Shown here piece after piece: positions 47,601-57,649 of a stretch of 64,000 nt of DNA. Both the position numbers and the translations under genes were made by a program. The DNA comes from Lepidurus packardi (Eukaryota; Arthropoda; Branchiopoda; Notostraca; Triopsidae), in NCBI GenBank assembly GCA_023053545.1, contig JAKZAN010000006.1:9022351-9086350 (forward strand). Reading direction: 5' to 3'. Within the stretch, counting starts at the first letter, position 1. Each line of letters opens with the position of its first letter. The notes under the pieces are model-generated. The model ran no database searches. It worked only from the letters and a program-made list of their open reading frames with translations, and had not been told where the DNA came from.

Positions 47601-50600
47601 GTGCAATGTCGTTGCTGGGTCTGCCGTACGTGACCATTTGCCAGTCTAGTATGTGGCAATGGGAGTCGCTTTCTGCAGGCTCCTGCTCCTCTACTACGTC
47701 CCGGAACATGAGGTTATTGCACCAGAAATCCGTGTGGGTGAGCGTGGCGATAGGGCAGTCCGTTGGGGCGAGGAGTTGAGCCATTCTATGACGGGCGTCC
47801 GGTCTCATTTTGTGCAGGCGTGACAGAAGCGTAGGGTTTTCGCCTTCGTCGAATTTGTGCAAAAAGGACGCTAGTTGGGGCAAGCCTCTTTCGAGGAGTT
47901 GCTGGTACGATTCCGCGGCCGCCTCGGGCCGGAAAAGGAATGGGAATTGCGTGGGAAAGTCCGAATTCCGGTCCAGTCGGTAGGCTAACGCGGTCGCGTG
48001 GATAGTAGCTAGCGCGCGTAAGGAGGCTGCGGTGTGCGCGAAGGTCAGACCTTGACGGAAATCGGCCATGGAGTAACCTTCGGCCTTGAGGTTAGAAAGA
48101 ACGAGAACCGACTCGCATCCTTCCCGGTACTTGGCGTAGTAGCAGGTCGGGACTGGGAGCAGTGACTCGCGAGAGAGTTTGTCGCACCGGAAAGATTCGA
48201 GTGCTGGTACCAAGGTAGTATAGAAGTGAATTTCCCGTACGTCGAAACCCGCTTCGAGGATAAAATGACGACAGAAAGGATCTTGTGAGAGGAGCTTAGC
48301 CATGAGGGACAGTTTCTGGACGGGAGATGATGTGTCCTGGATCTCAGATAGCGCAGCAGTATCGAGAGTGCTGGTGGTTTTTGTATTGTTGCGTGTAAAT
48401 TCCACGGTGATGGCCACCAAATCGCTGAGCAGGTTATCTCCTTCCTCGCAACCGGGCTCGACGTCGAATTTTAGGACTCGTATTTCGGGGTCAGAATCCA
48501 CAGTCGTTGTCGTAGGTGACGTGTAAGCGAAGTAGGTTTCTAGCATGGATTCCAGCCATTCCGCCGTAATTCCAGACGAGTCTGGTACGCTGTACGTAGA
48601 CATTCCTGTCTTGTTTGTCGTTGTAGCTCAACCGATACCCACCTAAATGAGTAAACAAAACAAGTAGCGCATTCAGTTTGGTTCAGCTCTCCATTTTAGA
48701 AGTACTAGAAATTCTTGTGGCTTGGATGGAGCCGAGGGGACGGACTTAACGAGACCAAAATGAATGAGTGTTAGTGAAGCTAAATCTGTGATAATTTGAA
48801 AGTTCAAGAGCGGAAAAAGAGAGAAATGCAGATCTTTATTGAGAACGAACGACAAAAGGGAGGACGGGGAAGGGTTTAACTAATCGATAATGCACCGAGT
48901 ATGGCAAGTCGTACATGTATGTGTTACGCGCCAGCGAGGGCCGTGTCGAATTTTGACTTGTTGTTGTGGTTTATTAAGCCCCGGTTTCTTTTTATTTTTT
49001 GTCAATTTTCCTCTTCGAGAAATCAAATGCTGCTTTTAGTTTTGGTAAAACCTCAACGGATTGCGTCCGGTCACGCAGCAATCTAAATTTTTGTAATGAG
49101 AAAGGGTTTGTTGGGGAGTTAAGCTTGCTGAGAAATGCACTAAAATAGCTTTAATATTGGAATGTGGATAATGACCAATGCGCACACCATTAGCCAACCA
49201 GCAAACAATGTGCGATCTGCTTCGCTAGCGCTCTTTGCATCAGTTGCTTCATGTCACACGCGCTTGGGTCGGGTAATAGGAATTTTGACTCGTATTTCCA
49301 TGGTAAAATAGAAGTATATAGATGAACTTGAAAGGGATTAGGCTTTGTACACGACTTTGGAAGTGGGAATTTTTGGCAAAGGATAACCGTGATTACAGTG
49401 GAAGTAATCTCAAACCGAACCTGCGTCGCTTGGTGCACGTGGGTGGAAATTTCGCTGTGGCTTCAGCGCAAAATGGGCTAATCTGACCAGAGCAGAGCGG
49501 AAAACAAGACTGGAAGGAAAAGGGAATTGACAAAGTCTGGGCCAAGCCCGGTAGTTCGCTAGGGCTGTGATGGGCGTGTCCAGCACTGCGCTGGAGTAGA
49601 AAACTACGCCTGAAAAATTAAAGCGCCTGGACGATGAAGGAAGGGAGGGAGGAAATACAGTGAAACATCGATAACTTGAACCTGGATAGCTCGAAAACCC
49701 TGACAAGGTGAAAACAAATAAAATGTCGGACAAAGTACCCACATTTGGTAACATTTTATAAAACTCGGTTGATGGGATCGATTATTCTTATTCGTGTATG
49801 GATTTATAATTCGAAGTTTTTTAAATTAATTTTCTGCAAATTAATCTTTTGAACCTGAAATGGACCCAAGTTATTGGGTACACCCTCAATTTAGGTAACA
49901 TGTGAGTTGTAAAGAAATCTTTCTTACGGGGGCGATCTTTATAACAGTTTATTCTTTTTTTTACGTATTCAACTTAGCATTACGGTTAGTGTATTAATTG
50001 GTTGATCTAATAATTAATTTATCAATAATGATTGTGTTAAGCTTGCATTCAGGCGTGACAATGTCATTTAAAGGTGAGCGTATTGTTCTTACAATCAATC
50101 AATCTGCGGTTGAGCGCCCAAAGACTTTCTAAAATGAACAAAACAACGTTCGTTTTTAGTTCCATATTTATGGAGAATATATATCCATCTTGTCACGTCG
50201 AAGGCGCTTGAAGTTATTACGCAACTTTAAATTTTCTGGGAACGAATTTGTAGACCGTCAGTGATTCATTGTTTCTTTGTTTCATTGTTTCTTTGCTCAA
50301 AGTCAACTCAAAGTTGTCGGAAGTTATACTCTACAACTTTGTAAGAGTTGTATTCTCTAAAGCGTGTGATCATGTGCCCCCCCCCCCCCCCCTTGTAATT
50401 TGGAAGTGGAGAATGGCATGTCACTTGCTGATTAAGCCTTGTTTAAACAGCAAGTGACAAACCATGACGATTGTTATATATCTGGATCACATTTACAAGT
50501 TTTAACGATATGTTGGCTTTATTTCCAGGTGTTGGTGTCACCCGTGCTGGCAGGATTAGCCGTGGGTATTGGGGTACCCATATTGCTAGCGTACGTCTAT

Positions 50601-51963
50601 GGAGTCGTGCCGATTTCTTTGTGTCGCAGCGGAGGCTGTGGCGTTTCGACGTCTGCTTCGGGTGTTCGCATTGATTTCGACGAGAATGAGACACTGGACA
50701 ACAAGAACCAAGGTATATATATATCGCGAGGGTCTCTCTTTCGTTCACTTCTCCCTTGTTTCCTTTTTATAAGAGTTAGGACTTTATCCATACTTATTTG
50801 ATTGGATTTATTCTAGACGGATTGTCGGTGGACTTGACAGGACCGGGAAGAGCTGGAAATCCTTCAATTGGAGAAGTTTCCGTATCAATGGGTAGCGGCA
50901 GCCATAGTCATTTGGATCGAGGTCCTGAAAGCGACCGTGAAGATTGCGATGGAGCGAGTCAAATGGGTTTGGCCGGCAGCATTGCTTCCCAGAGGTATCA
51001 TACTTCACGCTAGCCTGCCTTTGATAACGTTAATGCATGCCTCTGGCTAATTTTTTACGGTACGTAACGCTGTTTTTTGTCCAAAACTTTTGCAGATTGG
51101 AAGTACAAGCCGAAGTTGCGGGCCGAAGACTAAGTTCTGCCAGTGAAATGGCCTCTGCTCATGTTAGTTTGCCAACAGAGCTTGATGATGCTTGTGCGTC
51201 TACGAGAGGATTGGCGGGGTCTATTTACTCGTACAAAGTAAACATTTCTTTCCCTTTTTTAGTTTAATTTTAGTTCTTTATAGTAAATTTAAATAATAAT
51301 TTTGTGGTAATAGATGGCAGATCGAGACACGTGCTCGGTCCAGAGTTACAAGTCAGGGTCCCAAGGTGACAAGTGCGTGACGCATCAAGCCGCAGAAGGA
51401 GCAGACGGTTACACACCAGTGGAAGTCCATGTTCAGGATTCCTTGACGTACCAACAGTACACTTATCCTGGACATGTTTCGCTAAGTCCGGTCTCCAGCT
51501 TTTCCCTGTCTGGCGACGAATTGTCTTTGGGACCCAGTTCTTCTGTCGTACGCCGATCTGCCAGAAGAGCCAAATTCTTTGTTGATAGACAGGTAAAAAT
51601 AAGACTTAAGTAATTTAAATACGCCTTGTGAAAGAGACGAAAGGAAAACGGGTTTTGTACACTGTAGAGGAACTGGAAACTTTTCTTTTCTTGTCATAAC
51701 AGATTAGTGACAATAGTAGTTTGGTAAGCGTGGAAGAGACCGGAAGCGATCATGTCCGATTTGACGATAATGTCAGCTATATTGACCATGATTTAGCGTT
51801 AGAAGATGCTCCATATCAAACACCTCCAGGAAGCTTCGAAGGTCAGCAGCCAGAGAGAGCCTTGCCCCATACAGTCATCCTTATTTCTAGCGGACAAGAA
51901 AGTCCTGGTAAGACTTTCGTGTTAGCGCCGTTTGATGCGAAGCGAGATCGTGGAACTTCTTGA
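44602..51963 (+). CDS. RNF19-type RBR E3 ubiquitin-protein ligase
   Basis: RING-between-RING E3 ligase of the RNF19A/B (dorfin) family, membrane-anchored in vertebrates. Exons: 44602-44989, 45060-45163, 45226-45418, 45479-45593, 45981-46171, 46263-46544, 46619-46716, 50529-50712, 50817-50994, 51096-51237, 51314-51592, 51703-51963; 804 aa (human RNF19A is about 838). Seen in order: a Ser/Thr/Lys-rich N-terminus; RING1 from C174 (CPLC...CPQC); the IBR in exons 4-5; RING2 in exon 6 (CPRC...GAEFCWLC) with C352 in the MNDGSC motif at the place of the catalytic cysteine that forms a thioester with ubiquitin; [19 protein letters not shown] and a first membrane helix (about 395-425); a second helix in exon 8 (about 458-486) followed by [12 protein letters not shown], a family hallmark; then a Ser/Gly/Asp-rich tail. 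Start: an in-frame TAA lies two codons upstream. Intron 7 hosts a gene on the other strand. Confidence 0.94.
47082..47087 (-). terminator. Candidate polyadenylation signal for the nested kinase-like gene
   Basis: AATAAA on the minus strand, about 230 bases past the stop codon and still inside intron 7 of the host gene, which would let the nested gene end within the intron. Confidence 0.35.
47317..48603 (-). CDS. CHK kinase-like (EcKinase/DUF1679-type) protein, intronless and nested
   Basis: A single uninterrupted frame of 428 aa, a usual length for the arthropod CHK/ecdysteroid-kinase-like family. These enzymes have an aminoglycoside-phosphotransferase fold; a few phosphorylate ecdysteroids or choline-like alcohols, most are uncharacterised. 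Seen: the catalytic HxDxxxxN motif in [11 protein letters not shown] (H290, D292, N297), and the metal-binding Asp of the DFG-equivalent in [11 protein letters not shown] (D320), followed by the usual [10 protein letters not shown] substrate cannot be inferred. It lies entirely inside intron 7 of the RNF19-type gene on the opposite strand, with its own candidate AATAAA. The frame is intact and key residues are present, so it looks functional rather than a decayed copy. Lack of introns could mean retroposition or simple intron loss. Confidence 0.92.
   Translation of the reverse strand: MSTYSVPDSSGITAEWLESMLETYFAYTSPTTTTVDSDPEIRVLKFDVEPGCEEGDNLLSDLVAITVEFTRNNTKTTSTLDTAALSEIQDTSSPVQKLSLMAKLLSQDPFCRHFILEAGFDVREIHFYTTLVPALESFRCDKLSRESLLPVPTCYYAKYREGCESVLVLSNLKAEGYSMADFRQGLTFAHTAASLRALATIHATALAYRLDRNSDFPTQFPFLFRPEAAAESYQQLLERGLPQLASFLHKFDEGENPTLLSRLHKMRPDARHRMAQLLAPTDCPIATLTHTDFWCNNLMFRDVVEEQEPAESDSHCHILDWQMVTYGRPSNDIALLLVTSVRTDLRREKEQDFLNIYWNTFIDQTSQLGCDVTNALQYNRQDLQRDYQESLLLAMLLAIGSVDLALGDSRTEIRLMELLTDLSTAGVF
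50377..50392. repeat. 16-base poly-C run
   Basis: Uninterrupted C homopolymer about 135 bases before the exon 8 acceptor of the RNF19-type gene, in the intron. Confidence 0.9.
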
Positions 51964-53116
51964 AAAGTCGATCATTATCCTGATCAACAAACGTTCATCA
52001 ATATGTTGGGCTGAACTAGTAGAAAAATTAACTGTGATTTACAAGATAATTCTTTCTTCTTTTGCGTGGTTTACTTTTGAAAAGGTTTCTTTTTATAAAA
52101 AAAATTAATTGTGTTGGGGAACTCACGAGATATATCCATCTCTATGCGGTAATTTTTTTTGGAGCGAATTTCATGTATACTTCGTTGCAATATAATCGTG
52201 AAAGCTTTTCGAAATTGAGTTGTTGTATTCAGTCCGTTTTTCTTTTTTGGTGGGAGGAGGGGGGTAAGATGGGTATTTTTCCCGTTCAAAAGTAAGTGAA
52301 CCGATTTTTTTAAGGATTACGCGGTAAGGCTCTTGACTGTCTACTTAATTCTTTTCCAGAGGAATCTGCTATTGAAGTGGGATGTGCTTTTGTTTCAGGG
52401 TTAATACGTCAATGTGTATATTTAATTATGATACGAGCTTCTTTTATTTTTAGTGCTCGTTTAGTCCTCGTGCTCAATTAACTAAGTTTATGTATGTTTA
52501 AATGGCATAAAAGCTTTAAGTACCTTATTTTGAGGAAGATTGCATGGAGTAAGTTTTAGGGCGAAGTGGGGCTTTAATGATAGTAATTGCTTATTGTTTG
52601 GTGTCATTAACTCTTGTGTCGTCATAACCTCATAAAGAGACGTAGACGGAGCACGTACGTTTCTCCGCAGACGTTTATATAATCAACGAATACTTCCAAA
52701 GTTACCCAAACGTTATAAAAAAAAATTCTGGGTGTCCTTTTATGACAGTAAAATATTATGGATGAAGAAAACAATAACATGCATAATTGGAACTATGCTG
52801 GAAGATATGCACCTAACTTTCGTCCATATGCCGGACGATGAGCGGAGCTATTAGCTGATATCTTTAGTAACCTCGTAGAACTCTTCAAACATTTTTATTT
52901 AATCATACAATTTCAGATTCTGATGATTATTAACTTTCGTACCTAAAAGCAAAGTACAAGCTTACACAGCAATAAACCTGTAATTAAACTAAGATTTAAT
53001 TTAAACGTTCGAAGGTGTCATAAATAGTGATCTTACTTTTTTTTAAAAAAAAAAGTAAAAAAAAAATGGTTTCTAGTAGTATGTTTTTATCATACGCAAA
53101 ACAGTAATCAAGCTGT
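51964..53116. other. 3' flank of the RNF19-type gene
   Basis: Non-coding. Contains an AATAAA at 52971-52976 that could end a 3' untranslated region of about 1 kb, and A/T homopolymers just before the transposon at 53121. Confidence 0.45.
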
Positions 53117-53120
53117 TTAA

Positions 53121-53633
53121 AGGGGGAGTAAGGTTTCAAAATGAAAAAATATATGTTATAGAAGAGACCAAACTACATGTTCTGGCTGAAGAACCCCTAT
53201 GTCAATTATGCATATTAACCGAGTAATTAATTATTTAGCGGTTTTAGCCCCGCCCCTTTCCGCCAAAATTCAAATTTTCCTATCCTTATAACATTGGCGG
53301 ACAGTTGGCCGGAGGCCTAGCGACTTTACCTATGAACGCATTGAAAATCGATCCCGGTTCTCATAGGGACCGTACCGTGACCTTTCTTTTGAATGCTTAA
53401 GCAGTTTTTTACGCGCTTTGGTTACTTCACAAACTTAATCACAAAAAACCACTTTTTCTTCGCGCCACGACGGGAACGTTCCGTTCTGTGGCTCAACGAA
53501 CGTCAACGCCGCGAGCGTGGAGCTCACAACCTGTGTCAGGATAGCCTGCCGGACTAACATATTGGGGAGAGCTAGGCTAAGAAGCCTTGGAACGCGTGTT
53601 ATCCAAAGTCGACATTCCAAAGCGTGGTCTTGT
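53121..53633. repeat. Left terminal inverted repeat (513 bp)
   Basis: Identical to the reverse complement of 55280-55792. It includes a GC-richer inner half and probably the promoter of the rightward internal gene, whose ATG lies 64 bases inside. The 61-codon open frame in each arm is the same sequence seen twice and shows no domain. Confidence 0.95.
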
Positions 53634-53696
53634 ATACGTGCTGACTATTCGCTTGTTTAGTTTATTAGTTTGTGTCTTCATAAGCTTTGAATTAAA

Positions 53697-54475
53697 ATGA
53701 GTGATAACGATAGTGTTTCAAGCGATTCTTCGGATTCAGAATCCATGTACACTATTGCTCAAGAGGCTTTCACTAATACGGATTTTGACCCGTATGCAAG
53801 TGACCCATTGCCCATTGCTATTCCAGCTTGTGATTCTAAGGAACCTGGTATGCGCTAAATTCACGATAATTTCTGTAAAGCCTTTTCTAAATTTGAGCTC
53901 TAGAAGTTAGTCATGATGTGCTAGGCGACCAAGGTGAACCATTCCCAGACCGAAATGGGACACTAGATTGGTGCTCCTGTTTACATTGCCGGCATATGCC
54001 TACAAACCTGGAGAATCGCTGCTGTCGGGAATTGTTTACTGATAGGCAGTTAGATTTTCTGCACGAAAGTATTCAAAGACTTTGCTTTTAGGCTTGATTA
54101 TCTTATATTCTTTGTAGGTAACCTAACATGCCTTAGCCTATGTTCAGAGTTTCAAGAAACCACACTAACTGAATCGGTCCTAAGAGTGGGTCTAATTGCG
54201 CAATCTAGAATAATGGTCGAACCTCTAGATTTTAACCCGTCAAATAAGTATAATAGCAAACTTTTTCAGACAAGTCCACAAAGCATTTTCGTCTTGTTTC
54301 TTGAAGATCTCTCAGATTCATGGCATACTGCAACTTTACCTATTGGATGTGTGGAAAGTTAGGAAGAAAAGTGCGCAAGGTAGTTCCTGCTTGCTGCTGC
54401 CTAGCTATTAGAGAGAAATACCCCGAAGGCAATGGAATAAACGAAGTAAGCGAGACAAAAATACCAGTAAAGTAA
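53697..54475 (+). CDS. Transposon-borne P2X7 C-terminal-domain protein, spliced
   Basis: Exons 53697-53847, 53904-54068, 54118-54247 and 54316-54475 join in phase to 201 aa; the three introns are only 56, 49 and 68 bases with GT-AG ends. After an acidic Ser/Asp-rich N-terminus (about residues 1-50) comes a Cys-rich region matching the intracellular C-terminal domain of P2X purinoceptor 7: DWCSCLHCRHMPT then NRCCREL, a TCLSLC..F...TLTESVLRVGL block, and a basic AYCNFTYWMCGKLGRK segment ending PACCCLAIREKYPEG. In P2X7 this region binds zinc and guanine nucleotide (established). In invertebrates the domain also occurs in stand-alone proteins. The exon joins are my reading; a shorter product stopping at 54091 would result if intron 2 is retained, losing half the domain. 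Role in the transposon is unknown. Confidence 0.75.
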
Positions 54476-54829
54476 AGGCATTCGAAGGATTTTATGAGGT
54501 GCGATTGAGTCTGGTGAAAGTGTGGTTGTCGCGCATGAGAAACAAGAATCACGAAGTGTCACGACGATAAGCAAGGCTTTCGTAGATTGTTTTGATGTTT
54601 GACATACCTTTGCAAGCTATAGGCTGCAACTATCAACAGCTATACTTGGACTGAAATTAAGTGTCGCAAATTGGCAACTACTGGCGTTTACGTAATTACA
54701 ATGTTATAGAGTGACGTTTGGTGTAACTTTCTCAGACAGAGAACCCATATTTTGTACCCGTTGCCAATTAAATTGCATTATTATGTAATTTATCATATAT
54801 TATTTATCGAACTATCATTTTAGTTCTAC

Positions 54830-55051
54830 CTATAAGCGAGTATTATGCTTACGAAAGTAATCTGCCGACCGAAAGTGTTTGCAGCAAAAACGGATTGTTT
54901 TGGGCTGGAACGTATCCGCTCTTCTGAGTTTGTGCAACCATAATGCGTACAGAGCGGGCTTCTTAGCTTTGGTTACCTCATGAATAGTGACCTTACATTC
55001 ACCGTTACCACTGTCACGGTTCTTGCAATTAAGTGCCGAACAACCACCCAT
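54830..55051 (-). CDS. THAP zinc-finger ORF, transposon-borne, probably partial
   Basis: 73 codons from an ATG at 55051. A C2CH THAP finger is visible: C4 and C9 at the N-terminus, then C56 and H59 (CCKH), spacing within the family range, plus W38 and FxxxxI/R-type surroundings. THAP domains bind DNA and are found in P-element, Kolobok and other transposases as well as host factors. The conserved AVPTIF-type end of the domain is absent from the open frame. A usable donor (C|GTAAGC) sits at 54853/54852, so the rest may be on a further exon that I could not identify, or the ORF is a truncated transposase remnant. It is antisense to, and does not overlap, the P2X7-type gene. Confidence 0.7.
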   Translation of the reverse strand: MGGCSALNCKNRDSGNGECKVTIHEVTKAKKPALYALWLHKLRRADTFQPKTIRFCCKHFRSADYFRKHNTRL

Positions 55052-55279
55052 ATCGGAAAGCTACAAAATAAGGTGATTAAAACTATGAACAAAAATGAAG
55101 ATATACAGGCCTGTTTATCCGCTGGTGCACTAAATCACTTTGCTATGTACACGTGAAGTAGAAAGGAAGAAACGTGAAATAGTATATGAAAACTAACTAG
55201 TCCTATAAGAACTAAAGAAGAAACTAATCTAAAAATCTACTCTAAAACTACTTCACATTTCTAGAGACTACTTCACGCG

Positions 55280-55792
55280 ACAAGACCACGCTTTGGAATG
55301 TCGACTTTGGATAACACGCGTTCCAAGGCTTCTTAGCCTAGCTCTCCCCAATATGTTAGTCCGGCAGGCTATCCTGACACAGGTTGTGAGCTCCACGCTC
55401 GCGGCGTTGACGTTCGTTGAGCCACAGAACGGAACGTTCCCGTCGTGGCGCGAAGAAAAAGTGGTTTTTTGTGATTAAGTTTGTGAAGTAACCAAAGCGC
55501 GTAAAAAACTGCTTAAGCATTCAAAAGAAAGGTCACGGTACGGTCCCTATGAGAACCGGGATCGATTTTCAATGCGTTCATAGGTAAAGTCGCTAGGCCT
55601 CCGGCCAACTGTCCGCCAATGTTATAAGGATAGGAAAATTTGAATTTTGGCGGAAAGGGGCGGGGCTAAAACCGCTAAATAATTAATTACTCGGTTAATA
55701 TGCATAATTGACATAGGGGTTCTTCAGCCAGAACATGTAGTTTGGTCTCTTCTATAACATATATTTTTTCATTTTGAAACCTTACTCCCCCT
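55280..55792. repeat. Right terminal inverted repeat (513 bp)
   Basis: Exact reverse complement of 53121-53633. The THAP ORF starts 228 bases inside it, reading away from this arm. Confidence 0.95.
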
Positions 55793-55974
55793 TTAAAAAA
55801 ATTGAAAAAATTTGAATCTTACATTTTTTACTTTGGCACGTGGATTAACGTAATCGATTGTCAGCTCTTATGCACTCATTGGCCCAGATTTTATATGCAG
55901 TGTGCTAAGAGGATTCGCAACTCGTTTTTAACTTTGTACACCCTGATCAGCCCGTTAAAAACGTGCAATGCGAA

Positions 55975-56751
55975 AGGCTAGACGGGACGCTAATGTCCAT
56001 TAGTGTTTACGCTTAAGGCGTATATGTGAAGGTGTAGCACCATCAGATAGTTAAACACTTTCTCGACAGGAAGTCCATTCGAAGGTAAAAAAAAATACGT
56101 TTTCGCGTCTGCACGTCTGACCTGTGAATTTGTTTTTTTAAAAGTGCTCGGGCAGAAATATTTTTTGTCTGGTTCAGCTGCTAATCGTGCGCAGAAGATT
56201 AGCTAGGAATAGAAGATATAATTTATCTCCAGCAATAGTCTCAGTTGTAGGCCTCTCTTGAGTTTTCCAGGTTTATAGATAAACCGGAAGCTCTAAACAG
56301 TTTGCTATAACCATATTTCATCGTATTAGGCCTCAATACCTCATTTCTTATGGAGCTTGGTGGCTCCACATAGTGCCAACAATGACAAAAGCTATGACAA
56401 AAGCAACGACAAATGACAAAAGCAATGACAAAAGCTAGATTCCAACAAAACTTTTCGACCGGTTAAGATCTAGACTAGAAAATAAACGACGGTTATGAGA
56501 AGACCGATTCAGGTTTTAATCCGTATTGGATATTTTCTATATTTTCATTAGCAAAGTACTTTGCGAAAGGACGAAAAATGCTTTGTCATCCTTGGGCATT
56601 AAGTTGTCTATACGGGGCTTTAATCAACGGTAGCAACTCCGTAAATTGGAAAGCTCCATCAACTGTTAAGGTCCATTACCCTTGACGGAGTTCTTTCTGG
56701 ACGTCTCACTTAAATATGAGTTAATGGACATTAACTTGTCCCGTCTAGCCT
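55975..56751. mobile_element. Decayed inverted-repeat element of about 0.78 kb
   Basis: AGGCTAGACGGGAC at 55975-55988 is matched by its complement at 56738-56751, and TAATGTCCATTA at 55991-56002 by its complement at 56722-56733; the arms continue for some 50 bases with mismatches. No coding frame and no clear target duplication. A short ATGACAAAAGC tandem repeat (56381-56436) lies inside. Confidence 0.5.
56381..56436. repeat. ATGACAAAAGC short tandem repeat
   Basis: Four imperfect units of about 11-14 bases. Likely polymorphic; not coding. Confidence 0.7.
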
Positions 56752-57649
56752 AGGTATACATATGATCGTTCTTAGTGTCCATATTGAATATCGCACTGAT
56801 TAGTAAGCTATTTTTTTTAAGCAATGGGCTCCGAGCTACATATAATCGCTTTATGTGTGAAAGGAATTAGACATTATAGCGTTTTCTTTTCTCCATAGAG
56901 GTTTTCAAGCTTTGGCTTCACTACACAGCCCTTGATTTCCTACTTATTTTTTTACGGAAGCCCACTGAACCCCGAGTCGCTATTCCAACGAGAAACTAGA
57001 CAGTGAATATCCATGTTTGTTTCTTGTTTCATTTGGATGAATACTTTCCATTTTTTACCTAAAAGCCAAGACAAAAAAAAAATTATAAACTTTGCAGCCA
57101 AGCGCTTAAGCCACCAGTCGATGCGTCAAGGCTATCGTGACGGGAAAATACTGGAACATTGCAAGTCAATAAACTCATGCAGGACTATAAAAAAAATTGA
57201 AAGAAGTGCATTGTTCTAAGAGTAATTTGTATTACCAAGATTTATTAAAATCTCAGCTACTGAATGTGGAGGCTTTTGCCCTTTTAAGACATTTTAAAAA
57301 TGGTTTAAAACTCCTCGTTTTATACCGCAACGTTAGACATGCTTTTTCAAAATTATTCCACTGTATATTTGACCGCTTATTACATGTTTGTCAGTTATTG
57401 GGCAAATACCCCTTGTCTAGCTCCAGAAATTCGAAAAAGTTTGAAATCCGAAAGCGCACTAGACTCGAAAAAAGTTTCAAACAAAAGTATGGACGGGTTT
57501 AATCAGATCTATGACCACGATTCGGTCAACCCTAGAGATATAAAAATGGTCAAAACAAAAAAGTATAAAAACACGGCCGACAAAGGGGGCATGGAAATGA
57601 GGACGGAATGTCGAACTAAGGCACGTTGCACTGTTTACCAATAACACAA
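56752..57649. other. 3' flank of Contactin, non-coding
   Basis: AT-rich, with no domain-bearing frame. A minus-strand AATAAA at 57241-57246, about 400 bases past the Contactin stop, may end its transcript. Confidence 0.45.

Larger units (their letters stand above)
46717..50528 (+). other. RNF19-type gene intron 7 (3.8 kb) hosting a nested gene
   Basis: Donor GTAAGC and acceptor TTTCCAG. Other introns of this gene are 60-390 bases, so this one is clearly enlarged. It contains the complete CHK-kinase-like gene on the minus strand and a 16-base poly-C run. 48604-50376 shows no further gene. Confidence 0.9.
53121..55792. mobile_element. 2672-bp DNA transposon with 513-bp perfect TIRs and TTAA flanks (Kolobok-like, non-autonomous)
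   Basis: The segment 53121-53633 is the exact reverse complement of 55280-55792: positions pair with a constant sum across the whole length, so no net indels, and every stretch compared matched. Termini are AGGGGGAG and its complement, bordered by TTAA on each side (53117-53120 and 55793-55796). A TTAA duplication and THAP content fit the Kolobok superfamily (piggyBac also uses TTAA). The 1.65-kb interior carries a spliced P2X7-C-terminal-type gene on the plus strand and a THAP ORF on the minus strand. No transposase catalytic domain is seen, so it would need a helper in trans. Perfect arms suggest a recent insertion or gene conversion. Confidence 0.9.

Noticed and set aside
53435-53620. 61-codon frame repeated identically at 55293-55478 on the other strand
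   Set aside because: It is the same stretch of the terminal inverted repeat seen twice; no domain, and no evidence of translation.
54069-54091. Stop at 54091 as the true end of the P2X7-type gene
   Set aside because: Reading through would cut the domain in half, while a GT-AG intron of 49 bases restores the conserved second half in phase. Kept only as a possible intron-retention product.
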